Assembly (NCBI GenBank): GCA_013140995.1
Contig: JABFRX010000125.1
Location: 1-37,804 of the forward strand
Source: Alphaproteobacteria bacterium
GTDB taxonomy: Bacteria > Pseudomonadota > Alphaproteobacteria > Micropepsales > Micropepsaceae
Direction: 5' to 3'
Length of the DNA: 37,804 nt
The notes beneath the pieces were generated by a model. It was given only the letters and a program-made list of their open reading frames with translations. It did no database searches and was not told where the DNA came from. Positions 1 through 8,967 of this stretch are shown here, in pieces. The translations under genes and the position numbers were made by a program. Position 1 is the first letter of the stretch; each line of letters begins with the position of its first letter.

Positions 1-1079
<1,079 letters not shown>

Positions 1080-1086
1080 GGGCCGC

Positions 1087-1743
1087 GTGACACCCGATGT
1101 GCGCATGATCCGGCTTTTGATGGAGTTGCGCCGCCACGGCATCGCGGACACCGGCGTTCTGTCGGCGCTCGAGACCACGCCGCGCGAGATGTTCGTACCC
1201 GAAGTCTTTGCTGATCGCGCCTTCGACAACACGGCGCTGCCCATTGACGAAGGCCAAACGATCTCCCAGCCGTTCATCGTCGCTTACATGACCCAGGCGC
1301 TGGAGCTTAAGCCCACCCACCGCGTGCTCGAGGTCGGCACCGGCTCGGGCTACCAAGCCGCGATCCTCGCGAAGCTGGTCAAGCGCGTCTACACGATCGA
1401 GCGTCACGCGGCACTCCAAGAACAAGCCGTAGAGCGCTTTAAGAAATTGCACCTCTTTAACATCGACGCCCGCGTCAGCGACGGCATGCGCGGCTGGCCC
1501 GGCCAAGCCCCTTTCGACCGCATCATCGTCACCGCCGCCGCCCGCGAAAAACCGCCAGCCGAGTTGTTAAATCAACTCGTTATTAAGGGCTCCATGGTTA
1601 TTCCAATAGATCGAGGTGTCGATGGGCAGGTGCTAGTCCGCATAAGACGGACGGCGCATGAGTTTCAGAGCACGGATCTCTTGCCCGTGAAATTCGTGCC
1701 CTTGTTGGAAGGCGTGGCGAAGAACGATGGAGCGGTCGAATGA
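1087..1743 (+). CDS. pcm: Protein-L-isoaspartate O-methyltransferase
   Basis: 218-residue SAM-dependent methyltransferase that repairs isoaspartyl residues in damaged proteins. The substrate-side motif GQTISQP is at about 56-62, and SAM motif I, VLEVGTGSGYQA, is at about 80-91, followed by the acidic residue of YTIE; DRIIVTAAA forms the later motif. The start is a GTG at 1087, seven bases after the surE stop. The downstream ATG at 1105 would also be in frame, but the residues before it fit the family N-terminus. The 3' end overlaps the next gene by 17 bases, so the pcm and nlpD-like genes are translationally linked. Base composition becomes less GC-rich near 1560-1620, without any break in the frame. 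Confidence 0.95.
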   Translation: MTPDVRMIRLLMELRRHGIADTGVLSALETTPREMFVPEVFADRAFDNTALPIDEGQTISQPFIVAYMTQALELKPTHRVLEVGTGSGYQAAILAKLVKRVYTIERHAALQEQAVERFKKLHLFNIDARVSDGMRGWPGQAPFDRIIVTAAAREKPPAELLNQLVIKGSMVIPIDRGVDGQVLVRIRRTAHEFQSTDLLPVKFVPLLEGVAKNDGAVE

Positions 1744-2926
1744 TCCGCGCGGTCGTCGCCCAAACCGCAAGCGTAAGGAGCAGACGGCGCAGTCGTTGAT
1801 CGCGGCGCTCTTGCTCGGAACCGCAAGCGGCTGCGCGACGGTTGATATGCAAGCGCCCGTGTACAATGCACGGCTCGCGCGGCCCGCGACTGTTGTCCTG
1901 GTTCAGCAAGGCGACACCGTCCCAAGTCTCGCGCGCCGCTACAATGTGCCGGCAGAGGCGATCATCGAAACGAACGGCCTCTACGCGCCGTACCGGTTGA
2001 CGTACGGCCAACGTATCGTCATCCCGCCGGCATACGTCGCGGCCGCGTGGCAGCCGCAGACAACGGCGCAACCGAAACCGCGCCCGCGCAAGCTCGCCGT
2101 CGAAGCCGTCGAACAAACCGATCTCCCGCCGCTGCCGAAACCTCGGGAGGCGCCACGCGTGGCGCCAGTCAAGAGGGCGGCGCTCACTTCGCCCGTCGTG
2201 GTCGAGTCAGGCGAAACGACGCCAGACCCGCGCCTCGAAGGCGCACGCTTCTATGCGCTGGGCACGCCGCGCGCGAAGCCTGCGTTCGAAGGGCAGGGCG
2301 GCCCAGAAGAACTGACCGCACCGAAATTGGCCGACGCAGGCGTGTTCATGCCCCGGCCGAAGCCGAAGCGTGACATCGCCCAACCCGACCTCGACGCGCC
2401 TTACGAACCGCCGAAGAAGGTGAAGCTGCGCGATCCCGATCTCGCCTACGACGAAAAGCCGAAAGCAAAGTCCGTGGAAGTCGCCGAACGCGACCCCGAT
2501 GCCGCGTTCGACGAACGCCCGGCGGCGAAGAGCACGGGCCGCTTCCTCTGGCCGGTGCAGGGCAAGGTCGTGTCGAACTTCGGCCGGCGTGGCACGGGCG
2601 TCCATAACGACGGTATCAACATCGCGGCCGACCCGAACACGCCGGTGAAAGCAGCCGATACCGGCACGGTCGTCTACGCCGGCAATGACATCGACGCTTA
2701 TGGCAACCTGCTGCTCGTGCGCCATGCGAACGGCTACGTCACAGCGTACGCGCACAACAAGAAACTGCTCGTCGGCCGCGGCGACACGGTGAGCCGCGGC
2801 GACACGATCGCACTCGTTGGCTCCACGGGCGATGTCGACCGCCCGCAACTCCACTTCGAAATCCGCAAAGGCGACCGCGCCGTCGACCCGAACCGCTACC
2901 TCATCCGCGAAACCGCAAGCCGGTAG
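1727..2926 (+). CDS. nlpD: LysM and LytM (M23-like) envelope protein, NlpD/EnvC type
   Basis: 399-residue envelope protein. A basic N-terminus is followed by a short hydrophobic stretch ending at Cys36 (LGTASGC), which could be a weak lipobox. A LysM peptidoglycan-binding domain spans about 57-101. A proline- and lysine-rich linker contains two near-identical repeats (RDPDLAYDEKPKAKS and RDPDAAFDERPAAKS, about 234-268). The LytM domain covers about 273-391. Its zinc motif is changed: the usual HxxxD reads H-N-D-G-I-N, and the usual HxH reads QLH in RPQLHFEIR. This predicts a non-catalytic LytM domain, as in E. coli NlpD and EnvC, which activate cell-wall amidases. Position after surE-pcm supports an NlpD-like role in cell separation. 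The start overlaps pcm; a later start would remove the basic leader. Confidence 0.85.
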   Translation: MERSNDPRGRRPNRKRKEQTAQSLIAALLLGTASGCATVDMQAPVYNARLARPATVVLVQQGDTVPSLARRYNVPAEAIIETNGLYAPYRLTYGQRIVIPPAYVAAAWQPQTTAQPKPRPRKLAVEAVEQTDLPPLPKPREAPRVAPVKRAALTSPVVVESGETTPDPRLEGARFYALGTPRAKPAFEGQGGPEELTAPKLADAGVFMPRPKPKRDIAQPDLDAPYEPPKKVKLRDPDLAYDEKPKAKSVEVAERDPDAAFDERPAAKSTGRFLWPVQGKVVSNFGRRGTGVHNDGINIAADPNTPVKAADTGTVVYAGNDIDAYGNLLLVRHANGYVTAYAHNKKLLVGRGDTVSRGDTIALVGSTGDVDRPQLHFEIRKGDRAVDPNRYLIRETASR

Positions 2927-2934
2927 CGCGCCAG

Positions 2935-4206
2935 CTAGTGCCGCGTAATCTCCGCCCGGCCCACCACCATGTGATGCACTTCATCCGGCCCGTCGGCGAA
3001 GCGCAGGTGGCGCTGGTGCGCGTACATTTCGGCGAGCGGCGTCCACTGCGAGATGCCGGTCGCACCGTGAATCTGCATCGCTTGGTCGATGATCTGGCAC
3101 ACGCGCTCCGGCACCATCGCCTTGACCATGCTCACCCACACCCGCGCTTCGCGGTTGCCCAGCACGTCCATTGCGCGCGCGGCTTTCAGCACCATCAGCC
3201 GCATCGCCTCGATATCGATGCGTGCCCGCGAGACGAGTTCCAGATTCTTGCCGAGATTGATCAGCGGCTTGCCGAACGCCTCGCGCGAGACGCCGCGCTT
3301 GACCATCAGATCGAGCGCGCGTTCCGCCTGGCCGATCGAGCGCATGCAGTGATGAATACGCCCCGGCCCAAGCCGCAGCTGCGAAATCTCGAACCCGCGT
3401 CCCTCGCCGAGCAGCATGTTGGTCGAAGGCACGCGCACGTTGTCGAACCGCAAGTGCATATGCCCGCGTGGCGCGTGATCCTCCCCGAACACCGACATGG
3501 CGCCCAGGATCTTCACGCCGGGCGTGTCCATCGGCACCAGGATTTGCGAGTGCTGGAACTGCGCGGCGGCATTCGGGCTCGACTTCACCATCACGATCAT
3601 AATCTTGCAGCGCGGGTCGCCCGCACCTGAGATGTAGTATTTTTCGCCGTTTAGAACCCACTCGTTGCCCGCCAACTCCGCGCGCATCGAAATGTTCTTC
3701 GCGTCCGACGAAGCGACACCCGGCTCCGTCATCGCGTAAGCGGAGCGGATCTCGCCGTTCAGCAGTGGCTTGAGCCAGCGTTCCTTCTGCTCAGGTGTAC
3801 CGACACGCTCGATCACTTCCATGTTTCCGGTGTCGGGCGCCGAACAGTTCAACGACTCCGACGCCAGCGACTGCTTGCCCAACTCCGCGGCGATATAGGC
3901 ATAGTCGAGGTTGGTCAGCCCGCGCCCGATCTCCGCATGCGGTAGGAAGAAGTTCCACAAGCCCGATGCCTTCGCCTTGTTTTTCGCCGTCTCCAGCAAT
4001 TCAAGCTGTCCAGGCGCGAACGACCAACGATCCTTCCGCCCCTTACCCAACCGGTGGTACTCCGCTTCGATCGGCGCGACGTTCTCCGCGATATGCTTCT
4101 TCACCGCCTCGAACAAAGGCTGTGCCTCGTCCGACATCGCAAGATGGTTCAACCGCGGGTCGAGGTGATCGGGTTCGGCTGCGCTGCGCTTGTGGGCTTG
4201 GCTCAT
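2935..4206 (-). CDS. Acyl-CoA dehydrogenase (ACAD10/11-like)
   Basis: 423-residue flavoprotein oxidising acyl-CoA to enoyl-CoA with electron transfer to ETF. It has the helical N-domain (about 30-130), the middle beta-domain signature AYAMTEPGVASSDA and the flavin-contacting stretch GEKYYISGAGDPRCK. The C-terminal helical domain contains RGVSREAFGKPL and QIHGATGISQW. Near the C-terminus, LRFADGPDEVH occupies the place where medium-chain enzymes carry the catalytic Glu in YEGT; an Asp here is, to my knowledge, usual for the ACAD10/11-like branch. Substrate chain length cannot be read from sequence. The gene is convergent with the nlpD-like gene, with 8 bases between the stops. A broken paralogous N-terminus lies just upstream at 4425-4538. 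Confidence 0.93.
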   Translation of the reverse strand: MSQAHKRSAAEPDHLDPRLNHLAMSDEAQPLFEAVKKHIAENVAPIEAEYHRLGKGRKDRWSFAPGQLELLETAKNKAKASGLWNFFLPHAEIGRGLTNLDYAYIAAELGKQSLASESLNCSAPDTGNMEVIERVGTPEQKERWLKPLLNGEIRSAYAMTEPGVASSDAKNISMRAELAGNEWVLNGEKYYISGAGDPRCKIMIVMVKSSPNAAAQFQHSQILVPMDTPGVKILGAMSVFGEDHAPRGHMHLRFDNVRVPSTNMLLGEGRGFEISQLRLGPGRIHHCMRSIGQAERALDLMVKRGVSREAFGKPLINLGKNLELVSRARIDIEAMRLMVLKAARAMDVLGNREARVWVSMVKAMVPERVCQIIDQAMQIHGATGISQWTPLAEMYAHQRHLRFADGPDEVHHMVVGRAEITRH

Positions 4207-4296
4207 GTTTCAACTCCTATGGCATGTCGAATAGCGATGGGCTCACTCTAGCGTGACGGAGCGCGGATGGGTAGCAGGCACGAGCGCGGCTCCTCC

Positions 4297-4424
4297 TCAG
4301 TCGGGTACCTTCAGCATCGGTGGAGGCGTGTAGTCCTGCCGCTGCAAGGCCTGGCCGGTCAGGTACGCACGCAAGAACAGGTTGAACTGGCCGCGCGGCG
4401 TCGGGAGCCAGTTCGACTGACGGC
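4297..4424 (-). pseudogene. C-terminal remnant of a DUF1254/DUF1214 protein
   Basis: Reading leftwards to a TGA at 4297-4299, the frame encodes NWLPTPRGQFNLFLRAYL and then a tail with YTPPPMLKVPD. This matches the characteristic C-terminus of DUF1214-domain proteins (NWLPAP, a run ending in LRLYWP, then PPP). The rest of that protein, normally several hundred residues, is absent. Upstream the frame runs directly into the fragment of an acyl-CoA dehydrogenase gene (4425-4538), with the two similarities in different frames. It is best read as the scar of a deletion that fused two neighbouring genes. The exact junction is uncertain by about 10 bases. Confidence 0.6.
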
Positions 4425-4538
4425 TTGCTTCTTCACTGCGTTGAACAGCGGCTGCGCCTCGTCCGGCATCGCAAGATGATTCAACTGCGGGTCGAGATGA
4501 CCGGGTTCGGCTGCGCTACGCGTCTGCGCAAGGTTCAT
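4425..4538 (-). pseudogene. N-terminal remnant of a second acyl-CoA dehydrogenase
   Basis: From an ATG at 4538 the frame reads MNLAQTRSAAEPGHLDPQ, then LNHLAMPDEAQPLFNAVKK. This is almost the same as the N-terminus of the intact dehydrogenase at 2935-4206 (RSAAEPDHLDPRLNHLAMSDE, with EAQPLFEAVKK). Similarity stops after about 38 residues, where the sequence changes to the DUF1214 tail. The upstream sequences of the two copies do not look alike, so this is more likely the relic of a diverged paralogous gene than a recent tandem copy. It is non-functional as a dehydrogenase. The rest of 4207-4706 contains no gene I can support. Confidence 0.75.
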
Positions 4539-4706
4539 GAGTTCGCTCCGGCGGCGTTGTTGGATGGTGATGCACCACCATAGCGGGATAAGGCAGTGCC
4601 GCCACCACGCGCCTTGGCTTTCGCCCGCAGAGGCGCGAGACTGACAGCCGCGTTTTGCGCGCATTCTGTGGTACGCGCGGTACCCCGCTGCAAGGTTCCG
4701 TCCCCC

Positions 4707-5023
4707 ATGGACCGGCACACGCTGTGTAAGACGATCTTAGCCTCGCTGCTGCTGCACGCGGGCGTCTTGGCCTATGTCGCGATGTGGGGCGTCGTGCCAA
4801 CGCACCTGGAAGCGCGGAGATCAGAGTGATAGCCAAGGAAGGCGTTGTGCAACAGCGCATCACCATTCATCCGAACGGCGCGGTGAGCGAGGCCGCCGTC
4901 GTCGCGGCCCGCCCGCAAGGCTGGTTCGAGACGGCCGCGCTCTCGGCGGTCAGACGCTGGCGCTACGAATCCACCGGCCGCGTCAGCACGACCGTCGTGG
5001 AAATCGAATTCAAACTGGAATGA
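4707..5023 (+). pseudogene. TonB-like protein, apparently frameshifted
   Basis: An ATG at 4707 opens a frame with a single membrane anchor (LASLLLHAGVLAYVAMWGVV), stopping at 4829. In a second frame (from about 4810 to the TGA at 5021-5023) lies a typical TonB C-terminal domain: AEIRVIAKEGVVQQRITIHP, the NGAVSEAAVV stretch, then WFETAALSAVRRWRYEST and a terminal beta-strand VVEIEFKLE. Anchor plus periplasmic TonB domain is the expected order for a small TonB/energy-transducer protein, so one single-base indel near 4805-4825 would rejoin them. The proline-rich spacer of true TonB is missing, so even the restored protein would be short. The frame change is a real mutation, a sequencing error, or two separate ORFs; a GTG at 4784 could start the second. 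Confidence 0.6.
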
Positions 5024-5132
5024 GGCGGGCGTTCACCTCAACGTTTACGCCGCGCCGGGGTTGACCGCCTTCGCGTTAGGGAACCTTGCGCGGTCTGCGG
5101 CGTTCCTTTTGCGAGACAACGAGGGACCCAAG

Positions 5133-5528
5133 ATGAGCGATGCCCAAAATATCAAGGTTATGAGCAGCTATGTCGATTCCTTAGGTAAGGGAGACATGGA
5201 AGCGGTAGGCCGGCTCCTCGCAGAGGATGTCAAGTGGCATCAACCGGGCCGCAGTCATCTATCCGGCCTCCACAACGGGAAGACGGAACTGTTCGCGCAT
5301 CTCGGCAAATTCATGGAGCTAAGCGGCAACACGTTCCGCGTGACCGAAGTCGGATCGGTGATGGCCAATGACGACATGGTGACGGCCACGCTGCACTTCA
5401 TGGCAGAGCGCCCGGGCCGGACGCTCTCGATGGATGGTGTCGATGTAATGCGCATTGCAGACGGAAAGATCAAGGAAGTCTGGTTGTTCTCCGGCGATCA
5501 GGCGGCTGAAGACGCGTTCTGGAAATAA
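5133..5528 (+). CDS. SnoaL-like / NTF2-fold protein
   Basis: 131-residue cone-shaped alpha+beta protein of the SnoaL/NTF2-like superfamily. The N-terminal helix (IKVMSSYVDSLGKGDMEAVG), the LLAEDVKWHQPG strand, and the late VMRIADGKIKEVWLF motif are typical of ketosteroid-isomerase-like small proteins. Family members act as isomerases, hydrolases or scaffolds; the substrate cannot be told from the sequence. The ATG at 5133 is chosen because a GAGGGA Shine-Dalgarno lies just upstream; an in-frame TTG at 5061 would add 24 residues that do not fit. It is flanked by a decayed TonB-like gene and an IS remnant, so it may be a surviving accessory gene. Confidence 0.8.
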   Translation: MSDAQNIKVMSSYVDSLGKGDMEAVGRLLAEDVKWHQPGRSHLSGLHNGKTELFAHLGKFMELSGNTFRVTEVGSVMANDDMVTATLHFMAERPGRTLSMDGVDVMRIADGKIKEVWLFSGDQAAEDAFWK

Positions 5529-5629
5529 CCCCCGCGCAACGCCTTCACGCGCTCCTCCTTTCACCCAGCGGCGGATCAAGTCCTAATGGTGCGCGCGCCG
5601 GAGGTAAATGCGGTGACAGTGCACTGGAG

Positions 5630-5790
5630 TGGACCCAAAAATTGAGACACGCAAAATAGGAGACAGTTCTCGGAAGGAGAACTGAATGCCTAAAGGAACT
5701 CACGTATTTTACGTCGGAACAGAAGGTTTCAACCGTCAAGCGCATGCTTGCGGGTGAAGACGTGAGTGCAGTCCCGCGAGTGGTGACCGG
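5630..5790 (+). mobile_element. Decayed insertion-sequence fragment (IS3-like end and transposase N-terminus)
   Basis: TGGACCC followed by AAAAATTGAGACAC at 5630 resembles the terminal repeat of IS3-group elements. About 55 bases on, a frame starting near 5690 encodes YFTSEQKVSTVKRMLAGEDV and SAV, the helix-turn-helix start of an OrfA-type transposase. The expected ATG (5686, after a GGAAGGAG ribosome site) is one base out of frame with this stretch, and the similarity ends by about 5790. No second end or DDE domain is present. The rest of 5529-5871 shows no gene I can support. This is a dead relic; the exact IS family needs a database match. Confidence 0.6.
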
Positions 5791-5871
5791 GCCTTGCGCA
5801 TCACCGATAAGGCCATCGAAGTGGCACAGCGTTAGCGGCGGTCCGTTTGTCTCGTATCGAACGCCAAAGCT

Positions 5872-6720
5872 TCAAAGCCGCTGCCCCAACTCGCCCGCCA
5901 AGTCCTCGATAAACTGCCACGCCACGCGCCCCGATCGGCCGCCCCGCGTGACCGCCCACTCGAGCGCCCGGCGCTGCAAGGCATCGGCTGCGATCTTTAG
6001 CTCGAAATGCTGGGCGTAACCGGCGACGATCGCGAGGTAGTCGCCCTGGCTGACGTTGTGGAACCCAAGCCACAGCCCGAACCTGTCGGAGAGCGAGATC
6101 TTCTCCTCCACCGCCTCGTCCGCGTGGATCGCAGTCGAGCGTTCGTTCTCGATCATCTCGCGCGGCATCAAATGCCGCCGGTTCGACGTCGCGTAGAAGA
6201 TGACGTTAGCCGGCCGCCCGGCGAGCCCGCCCTCGAGCACGGTCTTGAGCGCCCGGTAAGCCGCATCGTTCGCGTCGAAAGACAGGTCGTCGCAGAACAG
6301 CACCGCCTTCACCGGTGCCTCGGCGAGCAGCCTGAGCAACGCCCCCAACGTCGCGATATCCTCGCGATGGATCTCGACAAGCTTGAGGGCCGGAACCTCG
6401 GCCGCCACCGCCGCATGCACCGCTTTGACGAGCGCGCTCTTGCCCGTGCCGCGCGCACCCCACAGCAGCGCGTTGTTCGCAGGCAGTCCTTGCGCAAAGC
6501 GGCGGGTGTTGGCGAGCAACTGATCGCGCTGCCGGTCGATTCCTTTCAGCAGCGCGAGCGGCACGCGGGCAATCTTCGCCAGTGGCATAAGCGCGCGGGC
6601 CTCGGCCTCCCAAACGAAGCCCTCGTTGGCCGCCCAAACCGGGGCCGGGGCACGGGTCGGCGAAAGCCGCTCCAAAGCCTTCGCGATACGCTCCAAAAGT
6701 GCCGGTGAGTCTTGGGCCAT
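5872..6720 (-). CDS. DUF815 family ATP-binding protein (AAA-like)
   Basis: 282-residue cytosolic P-loop protein of the DUF815 family. The Walker A motif GARGTGKS is at about 88-95, preceded by the family-typical NALLW. The Walker B-like strand is AVLFCDDLSFD at about 139-149. IFYATSNRRHLMPREM is the sensor-like segment, and SLSDRFGLWLGFHNVSQ followed by DYL is the conserved block near the C-terminus. The length is normal for the family. Members resemble AAA+ clamp-loader/DnaA-like ATPases, but no reaction is established. It is divergent from yajC, with 137 bases between the two starts. Confidence 0.9.
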   Translation of the reverse strand: MAQDSPALLERIAKALERLSPTRAPAPVWAANEGFVWEAEARALMPLAKIARVPLALLKGIDRQRDQLLANTRRFAQGLPANNALLWGARGTGKSALVKAVHAAVAAEVPALKLVEIHREDIATLGALLRLLAEAPVKAVLFCDDLSFDANDAAYRALKTVLEGGLAGRPANVIFYATSNRRHLMPREMIENERSTAIHADEAVEEKISLSDRFGLWLGFHNVSQGDYLAIVAGYAQHFELKIAADALQRRALEWAVTRGGRSGRVAWQFIEDLAGELGQRL

Positions 6721-6857
6721 ACGCCTTGATTACGCGATGCCGGAAACCCTCACCAGAGCGGCCTTGCGGCTTGGTTGCATTGCCCCGGTCGCTGGCTATA
6801 GTCCGCCCGCAAATCCGGCACCCCCACGAAATTCGTTAACGAAGCGACGCCCGACCG

Positions 6858-7208
6858 ATGTTCATTTCGCCTGCCTTCGCCCAAGACGCCACCGGTGCCG
6901 CCGGCCCCTCGTTCCTGATCCAGCTGATCCCGTTCGTGGCGATCATCGGGATCATGTACTTCCTGATCATCCGCCCCCAGCAGCAACGCATGAAGGCGCA
7001 CCAGACGCTGATCGCGGGCGTCAAGCGAGGCGACACGATCGTCACGTCGGGCGGCATCATCGGGAAGGTCATCAAGGTGATGGAGAACGACGAAGTCTTG
7101 GTTGAAATCGCGGACGACGTGCGCATCAAGGTCGTGAAGTCGACGATCGCCGACATCCGCTCCAAGACGGAACCGTCGGACGGCAAAGCCGCCAACGACA
7201 CGAAGTAA
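6858..7208 (+). CDS. yajC: Sec translocon accessory subunit YajC
   Basis: 116-residue single-pass inner-membrane protein that associates with SecDF. The transmembrane helix covers about 19-41 (FLIQLIPFVAIIGIMYFLII) and is followed immediately by the family signature RPQQQRMKAHQ. The cytoplasmic domain contains GDTIVTSGGIIGKV. The ATG at 6858 gives the short MFISPAFAQ leader usual in alphaproteobacteria. secD starts 19 bases after its stop, so the two are surely one operon. Transcription presumably begins in the 137-bp gap shared with the divergent DUF815 gene. Confidence 0.95.
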   Translation: MFISPAFAQDATGAAGPSFLIQLIPFVAIIGIMYFLIIRPQQQRMKAHQTLIAGVKRGDTIVTSGGIIGKVIKVMENDEVLVEIADDVRIKVVKSTIADIRSKTEPSDGKAANDTK

Positions 7209-7227
7209 GCCCGAAAGACCGCGCCTC

Positions 7228-8856
7228 ATGCTTCAGTTTCAGACCTGGAAAGTCTTCGCCGTTCTGGGCGTCGTTCTGCTCGGCTTCCTGATGGCGATGC
7301 CGAATTTCGTGCCCGAGGCCTGGCGCGTGGCGATCCAGCGCAACGCAAGCTTCCTGCCGCACAAGCCCGTGACGCTGGGGCTCGACCTGCAGGGCGGATC
7401 CTACGTCTTGTTCGAGGCGCAAATCGAAGTCGCCGTGAAGGATCGCCTGCAAGGCCTACTGGAAGACATCCGCCGCGGCTTCCGCAAGGAAAGAATCCTC
7501 TACAACAGCCTTAGCGTCAGCCCGTCAGCGCTCGGCGTACGCGTGGCCGATCCTTCGAAAATCGAGGAGGCGCGCACATTCCTGCGCGGCCTAGCAAACC
7601 CGACCGGCACGTCGGTTGTCGGCATCACCTCCAGCGACTTCGACGTCCGCATCGACGCCGAAGGTAACGCGACGATGACGATGACGGATTCGGGCCGCGA
7701 ACAGATCCGCGCGAACGCAATGGCCCAGTCGGTCGAAATCCTGCGCAAGCGTATCGACCCCGAAGGCACGAAAGAAGTCACGATTCAGCCGCAAGGTGCG
7801 AACCGCATCATCGTGCAGGTTCCTGGCGAACAAAACCCGCAAGAAATCATCCGCCGCGGCAGCACGGCGGCCAAGCTCACGTTTCACATGGTCGACGAAA
7901 GCGTTTCGCTCTCCGACATCGAGGCCAAGCGCATTCCGCCGGGCTCTAAATTGATGTCGGAAAAGCGCGGCAATGGCTCGACCGCGCAGGACTATCCCCT
8001 TGTCATCAAGGAACGCGCAATCATCTCCGGCGACATGCTGGAGAAGGCGTCGGGCACGATCAGCCCGGAGTCGCAACTGCCGATCATCTCGTTCAAGTTC
8101 AATGCGCAAGGCGCGCGCCGCTTCGCCGACGTCACCAAGAACAATGTCGGCAAGCGCTTCGCCGCCGTCCTCGACGACAAGGTCATCACCGCACCTGTGA
8201 TCCGCTCGCCGATCCTCGGCGGCCAAGGCATCATCGAGGGCGACTTCTCGATCGAAGAAGCGAACGAAACCGCCGTGCTGCTAAACTCCGGCGCGCTCTT
8301 CGTACCGCTGAAGGCAGAAGACCAACGCACCGTCGGCGCCGAACTGGGTAAAGACTCGATCGAGAAGGGTCAGTACGCTGCGCTGGCAGGTCTGCTGCTC
8401 GTCGTCGCGTTCATGATTTTGCAGTACCGCCTGTTCGGCATCTTTGCGAACGTGGCATTGGTCGCGAACCTGGTGCTGCTCTTAGGGCTGATGACGTTCG
8501 TCGGCGCGACGCTGACGCTGCCGGGCATCGCCGCCTTCGTGCTCACGATGGGCATGGCGGTCGACGCGAACGTGTTGATCTATGAACGCATACGCGAGGA
8601 ACAGCGCAACGGCCGCTCGATCATGTCCGCAATCGACGCGGGTTTCGAACGCGCCATGGCGACGATCGTCGACTCGAACCTGACCACACTGCTCGCCGGC
8701 CTCATCCTTTGGGTGATGGGCACCGGGCCGGTGAAGGGCTTCGCGGTCGCGCTGTCGCTCGGCATCGTCACGTCGGTCTTTACGGCGGTCTACGTGACCC
8801 GGCTTCAAGTGATCTGGTGGCTGAGGAGCGGCCGGCGTACCGAAATTCCGGTCTAA
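7228..8856 (+). CDS. secD: Protein translocase subunit SecD
   Basis: 542-residue inner-membrane component of the SecDF complex, which uses the proton-motive force to help late steps of protein export. After the first transmembrane segment (about 8-26), the GLDLQGGSYVLFE motif is present (D53-G56), then the large periplasmic P1 domain. The C-terminal bundle of transmembrane helices starts near residue 385 and contains GMAVDANVLIYERIREE, the SecD signature. It ends as SecD alone, without a fused SecF. SecF usually follows directly, but here a terminator comes next and then an unrelated membrane gene. SecF must be encoded elsewhere or be absent. Confidence 0.96.
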   Translation: MLQFQTWKVFAVLGVVLLGFLMAMPNFVPEAWRVAIQRNASFLPHKPVTLGLDLQGGSYVLFEAQIEVAVKDRLQGLLEDIRRGFRKERILYNSLSVSPSALGVRVADPSKIEEARTFLRGLANPTGTSVVGITSSDFDVRIDAEGNATMTMTDSGREQIRANAMAQSVEILRKRIDPEGTKEVTIQPQGANRIIVQVPGEQNPQEIIRRGSTAAKLTFHMVDESVSLSDIEAKRIPPGSKLMSEKRGNGSTAQDYPLVIKERAIISGDMLEKASGTISPESQLPIISFKFNAQGARRFADVTKNNVGKRFAAVLDDKVITAPVIRSPILGGQGIIEGDFSIEEANETAVLLNSGALFVPLKAEDQRTVGAELGKDSIEKGQYAALAGLLLVVAFMILQYRLFGIFANVALVANLVLLLGLMTFVGATLTLPGIAAFVLTMGMAVDANVLIYERIREEQRNGRSIMSAIDAGFERAMATIVDSNLTTLLAGLILWVMGTGPVKGFAVALSLGIVTSVFTAVYVTRLQVIWWLRSGRRTEIPV

Positions 8857-8864
8857 ACACCGTA

Positions 8865-8889
8865 AATCCCTGAAATTGACAGGGTTTTT
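8865..8889 (+). terminator. Rho-independent terminator after secD
   Basis: CCCTG (8868-8872), a 7-nt loop and CAGGG (8880-8884), followed by TTTTT. The stem is short but the position 10 bases after the secD stop is right. It closes the yajC-secD transcript before any secF could be read. Confidence 0.7.
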
Positions 8890-8967
8890 CGGGTGAGCGG
8901 TCGATTGTCGGACGCCGCGCGTGTAATGTTCACGCCATCATAATTTGAGTCGAGGGGAGAGCCGAAC

